From: Actinomycetota bacterium
GTDB taxonomy: Bacteria > Actinomycetota > Actinomycetes > Mycobacteriales > HKI-0501
Assembly: GCA_030840805.1 (NCBI GenBank)
Contig: JAVEDU010000105.1
Span: 1 to 64,000, forward strand
DNA length: 64,000 bases
Direction: 5' to 3'
Below are positions 16,292-25,457 of this stretch, piece after piece. The position numbers and the translations under genes were made by a program. The number at the start of each line of letters is the position of its first letter. The first letter of the stretch is position 1. Under the pieces are notes generated by a model that searched no databases, was not told where the DNA came from, and saw nothing but the letters and a program-made list of their open reading frames with translations.

Positions 16292-16905
16292 GTGCCTGTG
16301 GTCGACAGTGTCGACGAGCCGCTCGTAAGCCTCTCCGCCGTGGTGGTCCAGACCGGCCGTGACCTGTCCGAGATCATCGCCGCCTTGCCGCGTGCAGCGG
16401 TGCTCGGTCCGGCGACCGCGCGCGAGTTCGCCCGTCGGGCGGGCAGTCCGTGTTGTACGACTGCGAGTCCACCGCTGAGCCGGACACGGCGACGGTGGTC
16501 GTCACCCCCTGTGCGGGGCCCTTCACGATCTTCGACGCGGAGACGATGGTGCTGACCAAGTCGGAGGTCCTCGCCACCCTGTCCGGTGGGGGCCGGCAGG
16601 CCGTGTCGGTGTTCCGGAACATCGAGGGGCGCGTCGACCGGACGGGTGTACCGCGACCGCGCCGAGGTGCGCACGATCATCTCCTGGACTGCCGGCGCGG
16701 ACGACCGCGACGACGGCGTGCCACTGCCCGCGGAGACCGGTCTGACCTGGGTGGACCAAAGCTGGGTCGACGGGCGTCTCCCGGAGCCGGACGATGCCGG
16801 GGACGGCACGAAGGTGGCCTTCGAGCTGGTGGGCCGGCTCGCGACCGTACGGCTGCACGAGCAGTGGCCGCTACGTCCGGTACAGCGGTCCAGATCCACG
16901 ACGAT
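16292..16905 (+). pseudogene. Unrecognised protein, two frameshifts
   Basis: From GTG 16292 the coding sense moves through three frames. The first is VDEPLVSLSAVVVQTGRDLS...FARRAG, to about 16440. The second is LYDCESTAEPDTATVVVTPC...FTIFDAETMVLTKSEVLATL, to about 16645. The third is YRDRAEVRTIISWTAGADDR...DQSWVDGRLPEPD and VAFELVGRLATVRLHEQWPL, to about 16905. The three parts have similar composition and read as one protein of about 200 residues. I do not recognise the family. The two breaks make it inactive, unless they are sequencing errors. Confidence 0.4.
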
Positions 16906-17056
16906 TTCTGGCCCAGGTGAGTCCGATTTCGGTGGCCTCGGGCAGGACTTCGAACGATCAGCCGAGCGTGCTGCAGTACCCGCGGATGACCGCCTTGATC
17001 GGTGGCTGTCGCACGCCAGTTGCGCAGTGCGTGGCGAGCGCTGCGCTCGGGGAGTC

Positions 17057-17551
17057 TCAGCCGACGCCCTCGCTGTCGATCCGCCAGGCGCCCCCGACCT
17101 TCACCAGGTGATAGCCCACACGTTCTGGCCGTCGGAGAACCCGGACTCGGCGAGACGTAGTGCCCCATCGTCCAGTCGGCCGTCACGTACACCGAGCCGG
17201 GCCGGTCGTCCATCGACCCGCCGTCGATGGTCCGCCCGCCCTTGATGTCGGTGAGGGAGCGGATGCTCTCCATCTGCCACGCCGCGTCGTGGTCGACCCG
17301 CAGCGCCCCGGCCGTCTCCCGATCGTGGACCGCGAGCGCCTGCAGGTACGCCCGGACCACCTCGGCCGGCGGCGCATGTCGGACTGGACCGCCACGCGCG
17401 CGGGCGTCACGGCCGCGACGACCGGGCCGAACAGCCCGCCCAGGATGCTCACCGCCCACACCGGCGCGGCGACGAGCACAGCGGCACCGACGAGAATCGG
17501 TACCGGCCGCCGCCGGCGGGAACGGGGCCTGTCGAGCTCAACCTCGGTCAC
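17057..17551 (-). pseudogene. Membrane-anchored NTF2-like protein, two frameshifts
   Basis: The first part, from GTG 17551, gives an Arg-rich start and a membrane helix (VPILVGAAVLVAAPVWAVSI). After a shift near 17373 comes APPAEVVRAYLQALAVHDRE, a typical NTF2-like helix pair, followed by RTIDGGSMDDRPGSVYVTAD. After a second shift near 17140 comes YHLVKVGGAWRIDSEGVG and a stop at 17057. The last strand, with VGGAWRI, is a hallmark of NTF2-like and Mce-associated proteins. The fold is complete but not in one frame. Confidence 0.55.
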
Positions 17552-17639
17552 GACCGCACGGTGGCCGGAGCTCGATCGGCCGAGGACGAAACGCCGAACG
17601 CCCGGCACGCTGCGCCGCGGTGACCGCTCGACCACGCCC

Positions 17640-17700
17640 CGACCTGCGGAAACGCGGTTCCGGGCCGTTCTTCTGGTCGGCCTCTCCGGCTCCGTGGGAC
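17640..17700 (+). repeat. Degraded third copy (C) of the repeat, hairpin part only
   Basis: GACCTGCGGAAACGCGGTTC and the following 40 bases align with 9304-9364 with about nine differences, including the CTCCGGCTCCGTGGGA tract downstream of repeat A. The tRNA-like T-arm half is absent. This copy marks the right border of the degraded island, 130 bp before the first core-like gene. Confidence 0.5.
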
Positions 17701-17828
17701 GCCGCTCCGGCGCCAGGCCGACGAGACAGCGGGCGGCGATCCCCAACTGGCTCCCACGTGTCTCAAGGTGAGCCTGCCGCCGCCGGTGGCGACGGTAGCG
17801 TCGGCCTCCCTGCCGCCGAGGAGTCGAC

Positions 17829-18065
17829 ATGGCCGATCCAGCAGACCAGCCCAGCTTCGAGCTCGACATCAGGCCGCTGTTCTCGCAGCGAGACCAGGAG
17901 GCGATGCTCATCGCCTTCGACCTGTGGGACGCCGAGGACGTGCGCGACCACGCCGACGAGATCCTTGACCAGCTCGAAGCCGGACGGATGCCCTGCTACG
18001 GCGCGTGGCCCGACGAGAAGGTCGCGGTGTTCCGTCGATGGGTGGAGGCGGACGCTCCGTCCTGA
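17829..18065 (+). CDS. Small conserved actinobacterial protein
   Basis: The product has 78 residues with FELDIRPLFSQRDQEAMLIA, FDLWDAEDVRDHADEILDQL and MPCYGAWPDEKVAVFRRWVE. I know this pattern (DIRPLFR..DR..M...FDLW..DDVR; MPCDGxWP...FxxWI) as a conserved small protein of actinobacteria without known function. The C-terminal part resembles the end of cytochrome-c-like PSD domains but lacks CxxCH. Start ATG 17829 follows GAGGAG. It stands alone. Confidence 0.65.
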   Translation: MADPADQPSFELDIRPLFSQRDQEAMLIAFDLWDAEDVRDHADEILDQLEAGRMPCYGAWPDEKVAVFRRWVEADAPS

Positions 18066-18267
18066 CCGTGAGAGCGCACGACGTACGGGTCGCGCTCGTC
18101 CCGGCGCCGGCGGACGAGCCGCGGCCGTCCGATACCGGCCGACGGCGACGCGGACGGGTCAACTCCGCCGCCGGGGCCGCCGATGGACAGACAGACGACG
18201 TCGTCTCCTCGGTACCCGGGCTCGGGCTGCCGGACCGCGACATGCCCCTAGAACGGAACGGACTCCG

Positions 18268-19101
18268 ATGACCTCAGCACGGCTCCACCCGGCCCGCCTC
18301 GGTACCGTCGCCGCGGTGGTCCTCGCTCTCGCCGCCGCCGCGATCGGGGTTCCCGGCGCGACGCGTCCCGCGGCGGCCAAGACCGTCAAGGGCTGCGCGG
18401 CCCCGAGGTCCGCGGTGATCATGCAGGTCCCGGCGACGTATCGGAAGAACGTGGCCCTGACGTTCGACGACGGGCCCAGCGCGTTCACGCCGATGATCCT
18501 GGAGGTTCTCCAGAGGGAGGGGATCAAGGCGACCTTCTTCGTCACCGGCAAGGCGGTCAAGGCCCACCCCGAGCTGGCGAAGGCGATCGTGGCCGACGGC
18601 CACGTGATCGGGAACCACTCCTACTCCCACCCGCAGGACGTGGCCGGCTCGGTTCCCCGGATCGCCTTCACGAGGATGAGCCGGGCCGCGCAGGAGTCCC
18701 AGCTGGACAGGACCAACGCGGAGATCAGGCGGGCGACGGGGCGGCTGCCCTGCTTCTTCCGCGGTCCGGGCGGCAGCCACCAGGGCGCCACCACCCGGAC
18801 CGTCGCCGCGAACCGGGGGATGAGCGTGGTCCACTGGACCCAGAGCAGCGGAGACTGGGCCAAGGGGGCCAAGACCGAGAGCAAGGCCAAGCAGCGGGAC
18901 ATCATCCGCAGGGCGACCACGCCGCTCCGTGCCCACGCGCTGGTGCTGTTCCACGACGGCAAGGCGTCCGCCGAACCCGAGCGGCGGGTGAGCAGCAACC
19001 GGATCAACACCGTCAGGGCGCTGCCGTCGGTCATCAAGTTCTACAAGGCCCGCGGGTACGTCTTCACCGACCCGGCCGGCCGTCGGCTCGCCCGCGGCTG
19101 A
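18268..19101 (+). CDS. Secreted polysaccharide deacetylase (NodB family)
   Basis: The product has 277 residues. A signal peptide is seen at residues 1-37 (HPARLGTVAAVVLALAAAAI, ending in AAAK). The NodB domain follows: VALTFDDGPS is motif 1 with the metal-binding Asp pair, GNHSYSH is motif 2 with the two metal-binding His, FFRGPGGSH is motif 3, and ALVLFHDGK is the last motif with the catalytic His. The enzyme removes acetyl groups from cell-wall or extracellular polysaccharides such as chitin or peptidoglycan. No partner gene is adjacent. All catalytic motifs are intact, so it is likely active outside the cell. Confidence 0.85.
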   Translation: MTSARLHPARLGTVAAVVLALAAAAIGVPGATRPAAAKTVKGCAAPRSAVIMQVPATYRKNVALTFDDGPSAFTPMILEVLQREGIKATFFVTGKAVKAHPELAKAIVADGHVIGNHSYSHPQDVAGSVPRIAFTRMSRAAQESQLDRTNAEIRRATGRLPCFFRGPGGSHQGATTRTVAANRGMSVVHWTQSSGDWAKGAKTESKAKQRDIIRRATTPLRAHALVLFHDGKASAEPERRVSSNRINTVRALPSVIKFYKARGYVFTDPAGRRLARG

Positions 19102-19190
19102 GTTCTCCCCGCGAACCCGATCCTCCGGACGCGGAATTGTGATCGCCCGAACACGCTGGGTCTAGCGGCACGGCGGCGCGGTGCCCGAGG

Positions 19191-20318
19191 ATGGGGGCGC
19201 GAGTGAGCGGCATTCCCCCAGGGAGTGGACTCCTCGTCAACGATGCCGGGGGACCATGCATGCCGGTACGTGGGGAAGTCCGTGAGCCACTCGGGGGCAG
19301 CTCACCCCTCGTGATGGAGATGGCCGGCATCGCGGCGGGGTGCGGTGGTGTGGTGGAGCGGGTCGACGCCCTCCTGGACCGGCTCCGCCAGGTCTTCCCC
19401 TGCGACGCCTCCTTCGTCGCGCTGCTCCACCCGGACCGTCGCGAGCACCTGTACCTGGTGCGGAACGGGTACGACGAACGCGCCTGCGCGTACCTCGACA
19501 GCGCGGAGTTCAGGACGGACGTGGAGCTGTGCGGCGGGCGGCCGACCCGGCCGCCCGGCCGGCTCTGCGACCTGCCCGGGCCGCCCGACGAGGTGGAGGC
19601 GTGGGTGGAGTACCTCGCTCCGGCGGGGTTCCGGGAGGGGATCGGCGTCGGCCTGTTCACCACGGACGGGCGTTACCTCGGGGTGGTCTGCCTGTACACC
19701 GTGCGCGCCGTACCGCCCACCGACGCCGCTCGTGACCTGATCGGCGCGCTGGCCCCGTTGATGGCCCATGCCGTCGACCCGATGCGGTCCGTCTCGGCGG
19801 TGGCCGCAACGGTCGCCGACGCCGTCGCCGGAGTGGTGGTGACCCGGGCCGGCACCGCCCTGCCGCTACCGGGACTGCCGCCCCATCCCTTGCTGACGAC
19901 CGGTTCGGGGCTGGTACGGGTGGCGACCGGCCAGCTGTCCGGCGGCAGCGCCCACGTCGCGTTCCTGTGCCGGGAGACCGCCGCGGCAGGTCCGGACGGG
20001 TCCCTCCGGGTCACGGCGCTGTCCGCACCGATCGAGCCGCCGTACTACTTCGCCGCGGTCGTGACGGTGGGGCCGCCGGGGGACCTGCACGGCCTGACCC
20101 GGCGCGAGCTGGAGGTGCTCGGCCTGCTCGTCGAGGGCTGGCCGAACCGGGCCATCGCGCTCGACCTCGGCATCACCGAACGCACGGTCGCCGCACACGT
20201 CGAGCACATCCTGGCCAAGCTCGACGTCACGTCCCGCACCGTGGCGGCCGTGTCGGCGCTGCGGCTGGGGCTGTTCGTGCCGCGCCTGCTGCGCGGCGGA
20301 GGAGACCCGCAGCCGTAG
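19191..20318 (+). CDS. GAF-domain LuxR-family transcription regulator
   Basis: The product has up to 375 residues. The middle part (about 50-200) has a GAF-like fold (LLDRLRQVFPCDASFVALLH, GIGVGLFTTDGRYLGVVCLY). The C-terminal 65 residues are a LuxR helix-turn-helix (LTRRELEVLGLLVEGWPNRAIA, GITERTVAAHVEHILAKLDV). It has no receiver domain, so it is not a classical response regulator. A ligand or redox signal sensed by the GAF domain is likely. The start is uncertain (19191, GTG 19203 or ATG 19314 are possible). The target genes cannot be inferred. Two hairpins follow the stop. Confidence 0.75.
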   Translation: MGARVSGIPPGSGLLVNDAGGPCMPVRGEVREPLGGSSPLVMEMAGIAAGCGGVVERVDALLDRLRQVFPCDASFVALLHPDRREHLYLVRNGYDERACAYLDSAEFRTDVELCGGRPTRPPGRLCDLPGPPDEVEAWVEYLAPAGFREGIGVGLFTTDGRYLGVVCLYTVRAVPPTDAARDLIGALAPLMAHAVDPMRSVSAVAATVADAVAGVVVTRAGTALPLPGLPPHPLLTTGSGLVRVATGQLSGGSAHVAFLCRETAAAGPDGSLRVTALSAPIEPPYYFAAVVTVGPPGDLHGLTRRELEVLGLLVEGWPNRAIALDLGITERTVAAHVEHILAKLDVTSRTVAAVSALRLGLFVPRLLRGGGDPQP

Positions 20319-20390
20319 CCCGGCCGGCCGGGATTGGCAGAAATGCCGATGTGATGCGTGTCGGGACCGGGGGCGCGGGTAGGCAGCAGG

Positions 20391-20443
20391 CGAGGGGTCA
20401 CGCCCCTCGGCCGCCCTTGGCTGAGCAGACAGACCAAGGGCGG
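20391..20443 (+). terminator. Two tandem hairpins downstream of the LuxR-type gene
   Basis: CGAGGGG/CCCCTCG (20391-20409) forms a 7-bp stem. CCGCCCTTGG/CCAAGGGCGG (20411-20443) forms a perfect 10-bp stem. They lie 70-120 bp after the stop and probably end transcription. Confidence 0.55.
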
Positions 20444-20603
20444 TCTCCAGCCCCGCTCTCGGCCGTGAAGTCCGGACAGCGGACGGGGGAGAGCGGGGCG
20501 CCGGGCCTTCGTACCGGCGATGGGTGTTCCCGTCCGGTGTGGTATCGAATGCGTACCGTATCCGGTGTGAAGGCGGGAGGCCCCGCGGAGGGGCGGTGTC
20601 GCC

Positions 20604-20777
20604 GTGGGTGTGCGGGACTGGATGGAGCGGCGGCGGGTCGAACGGACCCGGCGCCACATCCGCGCCTCCGCCCAGCCCGGCTGGGACCCCGGCCTGACCT
20701 GGCCGAGCCCGGACGCTCCGAAGCCGGCTCCGCCGGCCGAGGACAGCCCGCCGCCGGAACCGCCGCCCCGCGGGTCC
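20604..20777 (+). CDS. Small basic/proline-rich protein
   Basis: A 57-codon frame from GTG 20604 reads GVRDWMERRRVERTRRHIRA, then PGWDPGLTWPSPD and a Pro-rich tail. GGAGGGG lies about 11 nt upstream. The basic helix followed by a Trp-containing turn looks like a real short protein, but I know no family. The convergent IclR gene ends 12 bp further on. Confidence 0.4.
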
Positions 20778-20789
20778 TGAGCGGGGGTG

Positions 20790-21488
20790 TCAGAGCCCGG
20801 ACAACCGGTGGCCGGCCCGGACCACCGCGATGGCATGCCGATCGCCCGGGCGCCGGCCCAGCCGCTCGATCGGCCCGGAGATGCCCACCGCGGCGATGAC
20901 CCGCCCGCCCCGGTCGCGCACGGGTGCGGAGACGCTGGCGACGCCCGGCTCCCGCTCGGCGACGCTGGACGCCCAGCCGCGGCGGCGAACCTCGGCCAGC
21001 GTGCGGGCGGTGAACCGGCAGCGCGGCAGCAGCGTGACCACGGCCTCCGGTGGCTCCCACGCCAGCAGTACCTGGGCGCCCGAACCGGCGGAGATCGGCA
21101 GGGCGGCCCCCACCGGCACGGTGTCGCGCAGTCCGCTCGCGCGCTCGGCCGCCGCGACGCAGAGACGTTCGTCGGCCCGGCGGAGGTACAGCTGTGCGCT
21201 CTCGCCGGTCTGGTCGCGCAGCGCGGCGAGCACCGGCGCGGCGGCGGTCAGCAGGACGTCGGGTGCGGCGTTCGCGAACTCCGCCAGCCGGGGACCCGGC
21301 CGCCACCGCCCCTGCGCGTCCCGGATCAGCAGGCGGTGCACCTCGAGCGCCTGGGCGAGCCGGTGCGCCGTCGCGCGTGGCAGCCCACTGCGCTCGACGA
21401 GCTCGGCCAGGCTGGCGCCCTCGACCGTGGCCTCCAGGATCGCAACCGCCTTGTCGAGAACTCCCACACCACTGCTAATCTGTCCCAC
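20790..21488 (-). CDS. IclR-family regulator next to leuCD (NdgR/AreB type)
   Basis: The product has 232 residues. The N-terminal winged helix-turn-helix is GVGVLDKAVAILEATVEG...LVERSGLPRATAHRLAQALE, and the C-terminal IclR ligand domain covers about 75-230 (PVGAALPISAGSGAQVLLAW, VSAPVRDRGGRVIAAVGISG). In Streptomyces and relatives the IclR protein divergent from leuCD (NdgR, AreB, LtbR) controls leucine and other amino-acid genes. The same arrangement is seen here: the start codons are 52 bp apart and face away from each other. It probably controls leuCD and itself from the shared intergenic region. Confidence 0.85.
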   Translation of the reverse strand: MGQISSGVGVLDKAVAILEATVEGASLAELVERSGLPRATAHRLAQALEVHRLLIRDAQGRWRPGPRLAEFANAAPDVLLTAAAPVLAALRDQTGESAQLYLRRADERLCVAAAERASGLRDTVPVGAALPISAGSGAQVLLAWEPPEAVVTLLPRCRFTARTLAEVRRRGWASSVAEREPGVASVSAPVRDRGGRVIAAVGISGPIERLGRRPGDRHAIAVVRAGHRLSGL

Positions 21489-21540
21489 GCAGCGAAACTA
21501 TCATCTCACGTTGTAGGACGTCCATCAGATGGGAAGCACC
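21489..21540. promoter_or_regulatory. Shared promoter/operator region between iclR-type gene and leuC
   Basis: Only 52 bp separate the two divergent starts (40 bp if leuC starts at 21529), so both promoters and any IclR operator must overlap here or extend into the genes. The AT-rich centre GAAACTATCATCTC stands out in this GC-rich DNA and is the likely promoter/operator core. No exact palindrome is seen. Confidence 0.4.
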
Positions 21541-22953
21541 ATGGGACGAACGCTCGCACAGAAGGTGTGGGACGCGCACGTCGTGCGCAGCGCAGACGGC
21601 GAGCCCGATCTGCTCTACATCGACCTGCATCTCGTGCACGAGGTCACCAGCCCGCAGGCCTTCGACGGTCTGCGTCTCGCCGGCCGCCCCGTACGCCGGC
21701 CGGACCTGACGATCGCCACCGAGGACCACAACGTCCCCACGGTGGACATCGACAAGCCGATCGCCGACCTGGTGTCCCGCACACAGGTCGAGACGCTCCG
21801 GCGGAACTGCGCCGAGTTCGGCGTGCGGCTCGCCCCGATGGGCGACATCGACCAGGGCATCGTGCACGTCATCGGCCCGCAGCTCGGGCTCACCCAGCCG
21901 GGCATGACGGTCGTCTGCGGCGACAGCCACACCTCCACCCACGGCGCCTTCGGTGCCCTGGCGTTCGGCATCGGGACGAGCGAGGTCGAGCACGTCCTCG
22001 CGACCCAGACGCTGCCGCTGCGGCCGTTCAAGACCATGGCGGTCGAGGTGCGCGGGAAGCTCGCGCCCGGCGTCACGGCGAAGGACATCGTGCTGGCGCT
22101 GATCACCCAGATCGGCACCGGCGGTGGGCAGGGCCACGTGATCGAGTACCGCGGTGAGGCCATCGAGGCGCTGTCGGTGGAAGCCCGCATGACGATCTGC
22201 AACATGAGCATCGAGGCGGGCGCGCGCGCCGGCATGATCGCTCCCGACGACACCACCTTCGAGTACCTCGAGGGCCGGCCGCACGCGGCCGAGGGTGCCG
22301 ACTGGGACGCGGCGGTCGCCTACTGGCGGGGCCTGCGCACCGACGACGACGCCGAGTTCGACACGGTCGTGGAGCTCGACGCGTCGACGCTGACGCCGTT
22401 CGTCACCTGGGGTACCAACCCCGGGCAGGGCGCGCCGCTCGGCGCGGAGATCCCGAACCCGGCGTCCTTCGCGAATCCCGCGGACCGCGCCGCCGCCGAG
22501 CGTGCGCTGGAGTACATGGGGCTCGAGGCCGGAACCAAGCTCCGGGACATCGCCGTGGACACCGTCTTCGTCGGTTCCTGCACCAACGGCCGTATCGAGG
22601 ACCTCCGCGCCGCGGCCGAGGTCATCAAGGGCCGCAAGGTCGCCGACGGCGTGCGCATGCTCGTCGTCCCCGGCTCGGTGCGGGTCCGGCTGCAGGCGAT
22701 GGAGGAGGGTCTGGACCAGGTCTTCCTCGACGCGGGGGCCGAGTGGCGCGGGGCCGGGTGCTCGATGTGCCTCGGCATGAACCCGGACCAGCTTGCGCCG
22801 CAGGAGCGGTCGGCCTCCACGTCGAACCGCAACTTCGAGGGCCGGCAGGGCAAGGGCGGCCGGACCCACCTGGTGTCCCCGCTCGTGGCCGCCGCCACCG
22901 CCGTGACGGGCCGCCTGAGCTCCCCGTCCGATCTCGACCGAGTGGAGGTCTGA
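21541..22953 (+). CDS. leuC: 3-isopropylmalate dehydratase large subunit
   Basis: LeuC joins with LeuD to isomerise 2-isopropylmalate to 3-isopropylmalate in leucine synthesis. The 470-residue protein has the aconitase-family features: [29 protein letters not shown] with the first cluster Cys, [15 protein letters not shown] with the second, and [13 protein letters not shown] with the third, together holding a 4Fe-4S cluster. The start ATG 21541 gives the family-typical [18 protein letters not shown] 21529, four codons upstream, is possible. leuD follows after 2 nt and the operon runs with a methyltransferase gene. Confidence 0.95.
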   Translation: MGRTLAQKVWDAHVVRSADGEPDLLYIDLHLVHEVTSPQAFDGLRLAGRPVRRPDLTIATEDHNVPTVDIDKPIADLVSRTQVETLRRNCAEFGVRLAPMGDIDQGIVHVIGPQLGLTQPGMTVVCGDSHTSTHGAFGALAFGIGTSEVEHVLATQTLPLRPFKTMAVEVRGKLAPGVTAKDIVLALITQIGTGGGQGHVIEYRGEAIEALSVEARMTICNMSIEAGARAGMIAPDDTTFEYLEGRPHAAEGADWDAAVAYWRGLRTDDDAEFDTVVELDASTLTPFVTWGTNPGQGAPLGAEIPNPASFANPADRAAAERALEYMGLEAGTKLRDIAVDTVFVGSCTNGRIEDLRAAAEVIKGRKVADGVRMLVVPGSVRVRLQAMEEGLDQVFLDAGAEWRGAGCSMCLGMNPDQLAPQERSASTSNRNFEGRQGKGGRTHLVSPLVAAATAVTGRLSSPSDLDRVEV

Positions 22954-22955
22954 CC

Positions 22956-23558
22956 GTGGAGAAGTTCACCATCCACACCGGACGCGCGCTGCCCCTGCGG
23001 CGGTCCAACGTCGACACCGACCAGATCATCCCGGCCGAGTACCTCAAGCGGGTCACCCGTACCGGCTTCGAGGACGGGCTCTTCGCGGCCTGGCGCAAGG
23101 ATCCGGACTTCATCCTCAACCAGCCGCAGTACGCGGGGGTGAGCGTCCTCGTGGCCGGTCCGGATTTCGGTACCGGTTCCTCGCGTGAGCACGCCGTCTG
23201 GGCGCTGAACGACTACGGCTTCCGCGTCGTCCTCTCGTCCCGTTACGCGGACATCTTCCGCGGCAACTCGAGCAAGGCCGGGCTGCTCACCGCCGTGGTG
23301 GCGGAGGACCGGATCGAGCAGATCTGGGCCGATGTCGAGGCCGACCCGGCGACCGAGGTCACCGTCGACCTGGCGGCCCGGGAGGTCCGCTGGGCCGGCC
23401 AGACCGCACCGTTCGACATCGACGACTACACCCGCTGGCGCCTGATGGAGGGCCTGGACGACATCGGCCTCACCCTCCGCCACGAGGAGATGGTCACCGA
23501 GTTCGAGCACAGCCGCCCGGGTTGGCTGCCGCGGACGCTGCCCGCCAAGTCGGGATGA
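22956..23558 (+). CDS. leuD: 3-isopropylmalate dehydratase small subunit
   Basis: LeuD, 200 residues, is the swivel domain of isopropylmalate isomerase and closes over the LeuC active site. Landmarks are [35 protein letters not shown] and [13 protein letters not shown]. Start GTG 22956 lies 2 nt after the leuC stop, so the two subunits are probably coupled in translation. Confidence 0.95.
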   Translation: MEKFTIHTGRALPLRRSNVDTDQIIPAEYLKRVTRTGFEDGLFAAWRKDPDFILNQPQYAGVSVLVAGPDFGTGSSREHAVWALNDYGFRVVLSSRYADIFRGNSSKAGLLTAVVAEDRIEQIWADVEADPATEVTVDLAAREVRWAGQTAPFDIDDYTRWRLMEGLDDIGLTLRHEEMVTEFEHSRPGWLPRTLPAKSG

Positions 23559-24355
23559 GCACCGCCGCGGCGCGGTGGGACGGCGGGTTGTACGCCGGGA
23601 ACACCGCACACCACCGCGCGTTCGACGATGCCGTCCTGGCCGGGGCCGAGCTGGGCCCCGGCCGGGACGTGCTGGACCTCGGCTGCGGGGTGGGCGATCT
23701 GACCGCCCGCGTCGCGGACCTCGTGGGACCCGAAGGTTCCGTGCTCGGCGTGGACGCGGCGCCGGGAATGATCGAGCAGGCGTCGGCCCGCACCCGGCCG
23801 GGTCTGTCGTTCTACCGGTGCGCGGCCCAGGAGCTGGACTCCACGGTCGGCGCGGCGTCGTACGACGTGGTCCTCTCGGTCGCGTGCCTGCACTGGATTC
23901 CCGGCGCCGACCACCCCGGAGTGCTCGCGTCGGTCCGCCGGGCGCTCCGTCCGGGTGGGACGTTTCGGGCTGAATTCGGCGGCGCGGGCCAGATCGCCGC
24001 GGCCCGGGCCATCCTCGACGAGGAGTCCGCCCGCCTCGGTGGCCCGACCGGTCCCTGGTACTTCCCAGATCCGGAGGAATACACCGCCCTGCTCACCGGC
24101 GCCGGAATGCGGCTCGACCGCGGGCACGTCCGGTTGGTGCAGCAGCGTCGCGCGGTCCCGGATGCGGACGCGCTGGTCGGCTGGCTGCGCAGTCAGGTGC
24201 TCGTGGCGTACGCCCCGCGGCTGCCCGACGACGCGACCCGGGCCGAGTTCGCCGCCGCGGCCGAACGCCGGTGTCGCGAGAATCTTCGCCGGGCCGACGG
24301 GAGCTACGACCAGGACTATGTCCGCCTGGACGTGCTCGCCCACGTTCCGCGCTGA
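23555..24355 (+). CDS. SAM-dependent class I methyltransferase
   Basis: The product has 266 residues. The Rossmann fold shows [20 protein letters not shown] (SAM motif I), [15 protein letters not shown] (motif II) and [20 protein letters not shown] (motif post-II). This resembles trans-aconitate methyltransferases and related small-molecule methyltransferases. ATG 23555 overlaps the leuD stop by 4 nt, so the gene belongs to the leuCD operon. The substrate is unknown. A trans-aconitate-like or organic-acid substrate would fit its position after an aconitase-type enzyme, but this is only an inference. Confidence 0.75.
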   Translation: MSTAAARWDGGLYAGNTAHHRAFDDAVLAGAELGPGRDVLDLGCGVGDLTARVADLVGPEGSVLGVDAAPGMIEQASARTRPGLSFYRCAAQELDSTVGAASYDVVLSVACLHWIPGADHPGVLASVRRALRPGGTFRAEFGGAGQIAAARAILDEESARLGGPTGPWYFPDPEEYTALLTGAGMRLDRGHVRLVQQRRAVPDADALVGWLRSQVLVAYAPRLPDDATRAEFAAAAERRCRENLRRADGSYDQDYVRLDVLAHVPR

Positions 24356-24563
24356 GCCGAACTCCCTTGTCCCATAAGGGATTGCGCGCGCAACAATTGT
24401 TCCGGCGCGAGTCCGCCGGGCCGACCGGCGCAGATTCCGCGGGAATAGGATCCGTTGCGACACAAGGATTCCCGGACCCCCGGTGTTTGTCTGTAGTCGC
24501 CTGTGCACCTAACGTTCCGCTGAGCGGTCGAATATGGCCGAAGGTATTCCGGGAGGGGAAACA

Positions 24564-25313
24564 GTGAACAAGGCCGAGCTCATCGAGGCGCTCACCAAGC
24601 GTCTGGGGGACCGGAAGTCTGCCGCGGCGGCGCTGGAGAGCGTCGTGGACGAGATCCAGCGTGCGGTCACCAAGGGCGAGCGGGTCGCCATCACCGGTTT
24701 CGGTGTCTTCGAGAAGCGGGCCCGCGCGGCGCGCACGGCCCGCAACCCGCGCACGGGTGAGTCCGTGAAGGTGAAGAAGACCTCCGTTCCCGCGTTCCGT
24801 CCCGGGCAGGGCTTCAAGGATGTGGTGAGCGGCGCGAAGAAGCTCGCCAAGGCCGCCCCCGCCGCCGCCAAGTCGACGGCTGCCTCGGCCGGTCGTACGG
24901 CGGCCAAGGCGGCCGGCGCTGCCGCGTCGCGTGCCACCGGCGCCAAGGCGACCACCGCCAAGGCCACCACCGCCAAGGCCACGACGGCGAAGGCCGCTCC
25001 GGCCAAGAAGTCCGCCGCGAAGACCACGGCGAAGGCCGCTCCGGCCAAGAAGTCCGTCGCGAAGACCACGGCGAAGGCCGCTCCGGCCAAGAAGTCCGTC
25101 GCCAAGACCACGGCCAAGACCACGGCCAAGGCCGCCCCGGCCAAGAAGACGACCGCGAAGACGGCGGCCGCGAAGGCGGCTCCGCTCAAGCGTGCCGCCA
25201 CGAAGAGCGTCGCCAAGACCACGGCGAAGGCCACTCCGGCCAAGAAGTCCGCCGCGAAGACCACGGCCAAGGCCGCTCCGGCCAAGAAGTCCGCGGCCAA
25301 GCGCGGGCGCTAG
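24564..25313 (+). CDS. hup: HU nucleoid protein with long Lys/Ala tail (HupS/HupB type)
   Basis: The first 90 residues are a complete HU domain ([60 protein letters not shown]), which binds and bends DNA as a dimer. The following 155 residues are a basic tail of PAKK and AAKTTAK-type repeats, like eukaryotic H1 tails, found in mycobacterial HupB and Streptomyces HupS. Start GTG 24564 follows GGGAGGGG. The tail is made of near-identical DNA units, so its length may vary between strains. A strong terminator follows. The protein compacts the nucleoid and may affect dormancy or stress genes. Confidence 0.93.
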   Translation: MNKAELIEALTKRLGDRKSAAAALESVVDEIQRAVTKGERVAITGFGVFEKRARAARTARNPRTGESVKVKKTSVPAFRPGQGFKDVVSGAKKLAKAAPAAAKSTAASAGRTAAKAAGAAASRATGAKATTAKATTAKATTAKAAPAKKSAAKTTAKAAPAKKSVAKTTAKAAPAKKSVAKTTAKTTAKAAPAKKTTAKTAAAKAAPLKRAATKSVAKTTAKATPAKKSAAKTTAKAAPAKKSAAKRGR

Positions 25314-25332
25314 GTCGCACCCGAACGACGAC

Positions 25333-25361
25333 GAGGGCCGGCCCCGGTGGGGCCGGCCCTC
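25333..25361 (+). terminator. Intrinsic terminator of hup
   Basis: GAGGGCCGGCCCC and GGGGCCGGCCCTC are perfect complements with a 3-nt loop, starting 20 bp after the hup stop. GCTGCGTTT follows. Confidence 0.8.
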
Positions 25362-25380
25362 GCTGCGTTTCCGGCACTTC

Positions 25381-25449
25381 CCGCGTTGATGACGGGGCTT
25401 TCGTCACGACACGCCAGCGTGTCTCCCGAACACCCCAGGATCAACGCGG
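25381..25449. repeat. Palindromic intergenic element E1
   Basis: CCGCGTTGAT (25381-25390) pairs with ATCAACGCGG (25440-25449), and inside is GACACGC/GCGTGTC. The inner palindrome and the GCGTTGAT edge recur at 32441-32500. It lies between the convergent hup and mutT-like genes and may serve as a REP-like element or bidirectional terminator. Confidence 0.6.
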
Positions 25450-25457
25450 AAGCGAGG

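Noticed and set aside
17227-18267. Upstream extension of the deacetylase frame
   Set aside because: The signal peptide starts at 18268. The upstream codons run through a pseudogene region and the small-protein gene at 17829-18065.
24931-25389. Long Arg/Pro-rich open frame over the hup tail
   Set aside because: It is an alternative frame of the repeated HU tail. Codon use and the HU domain support only the Lys/Ala frame.
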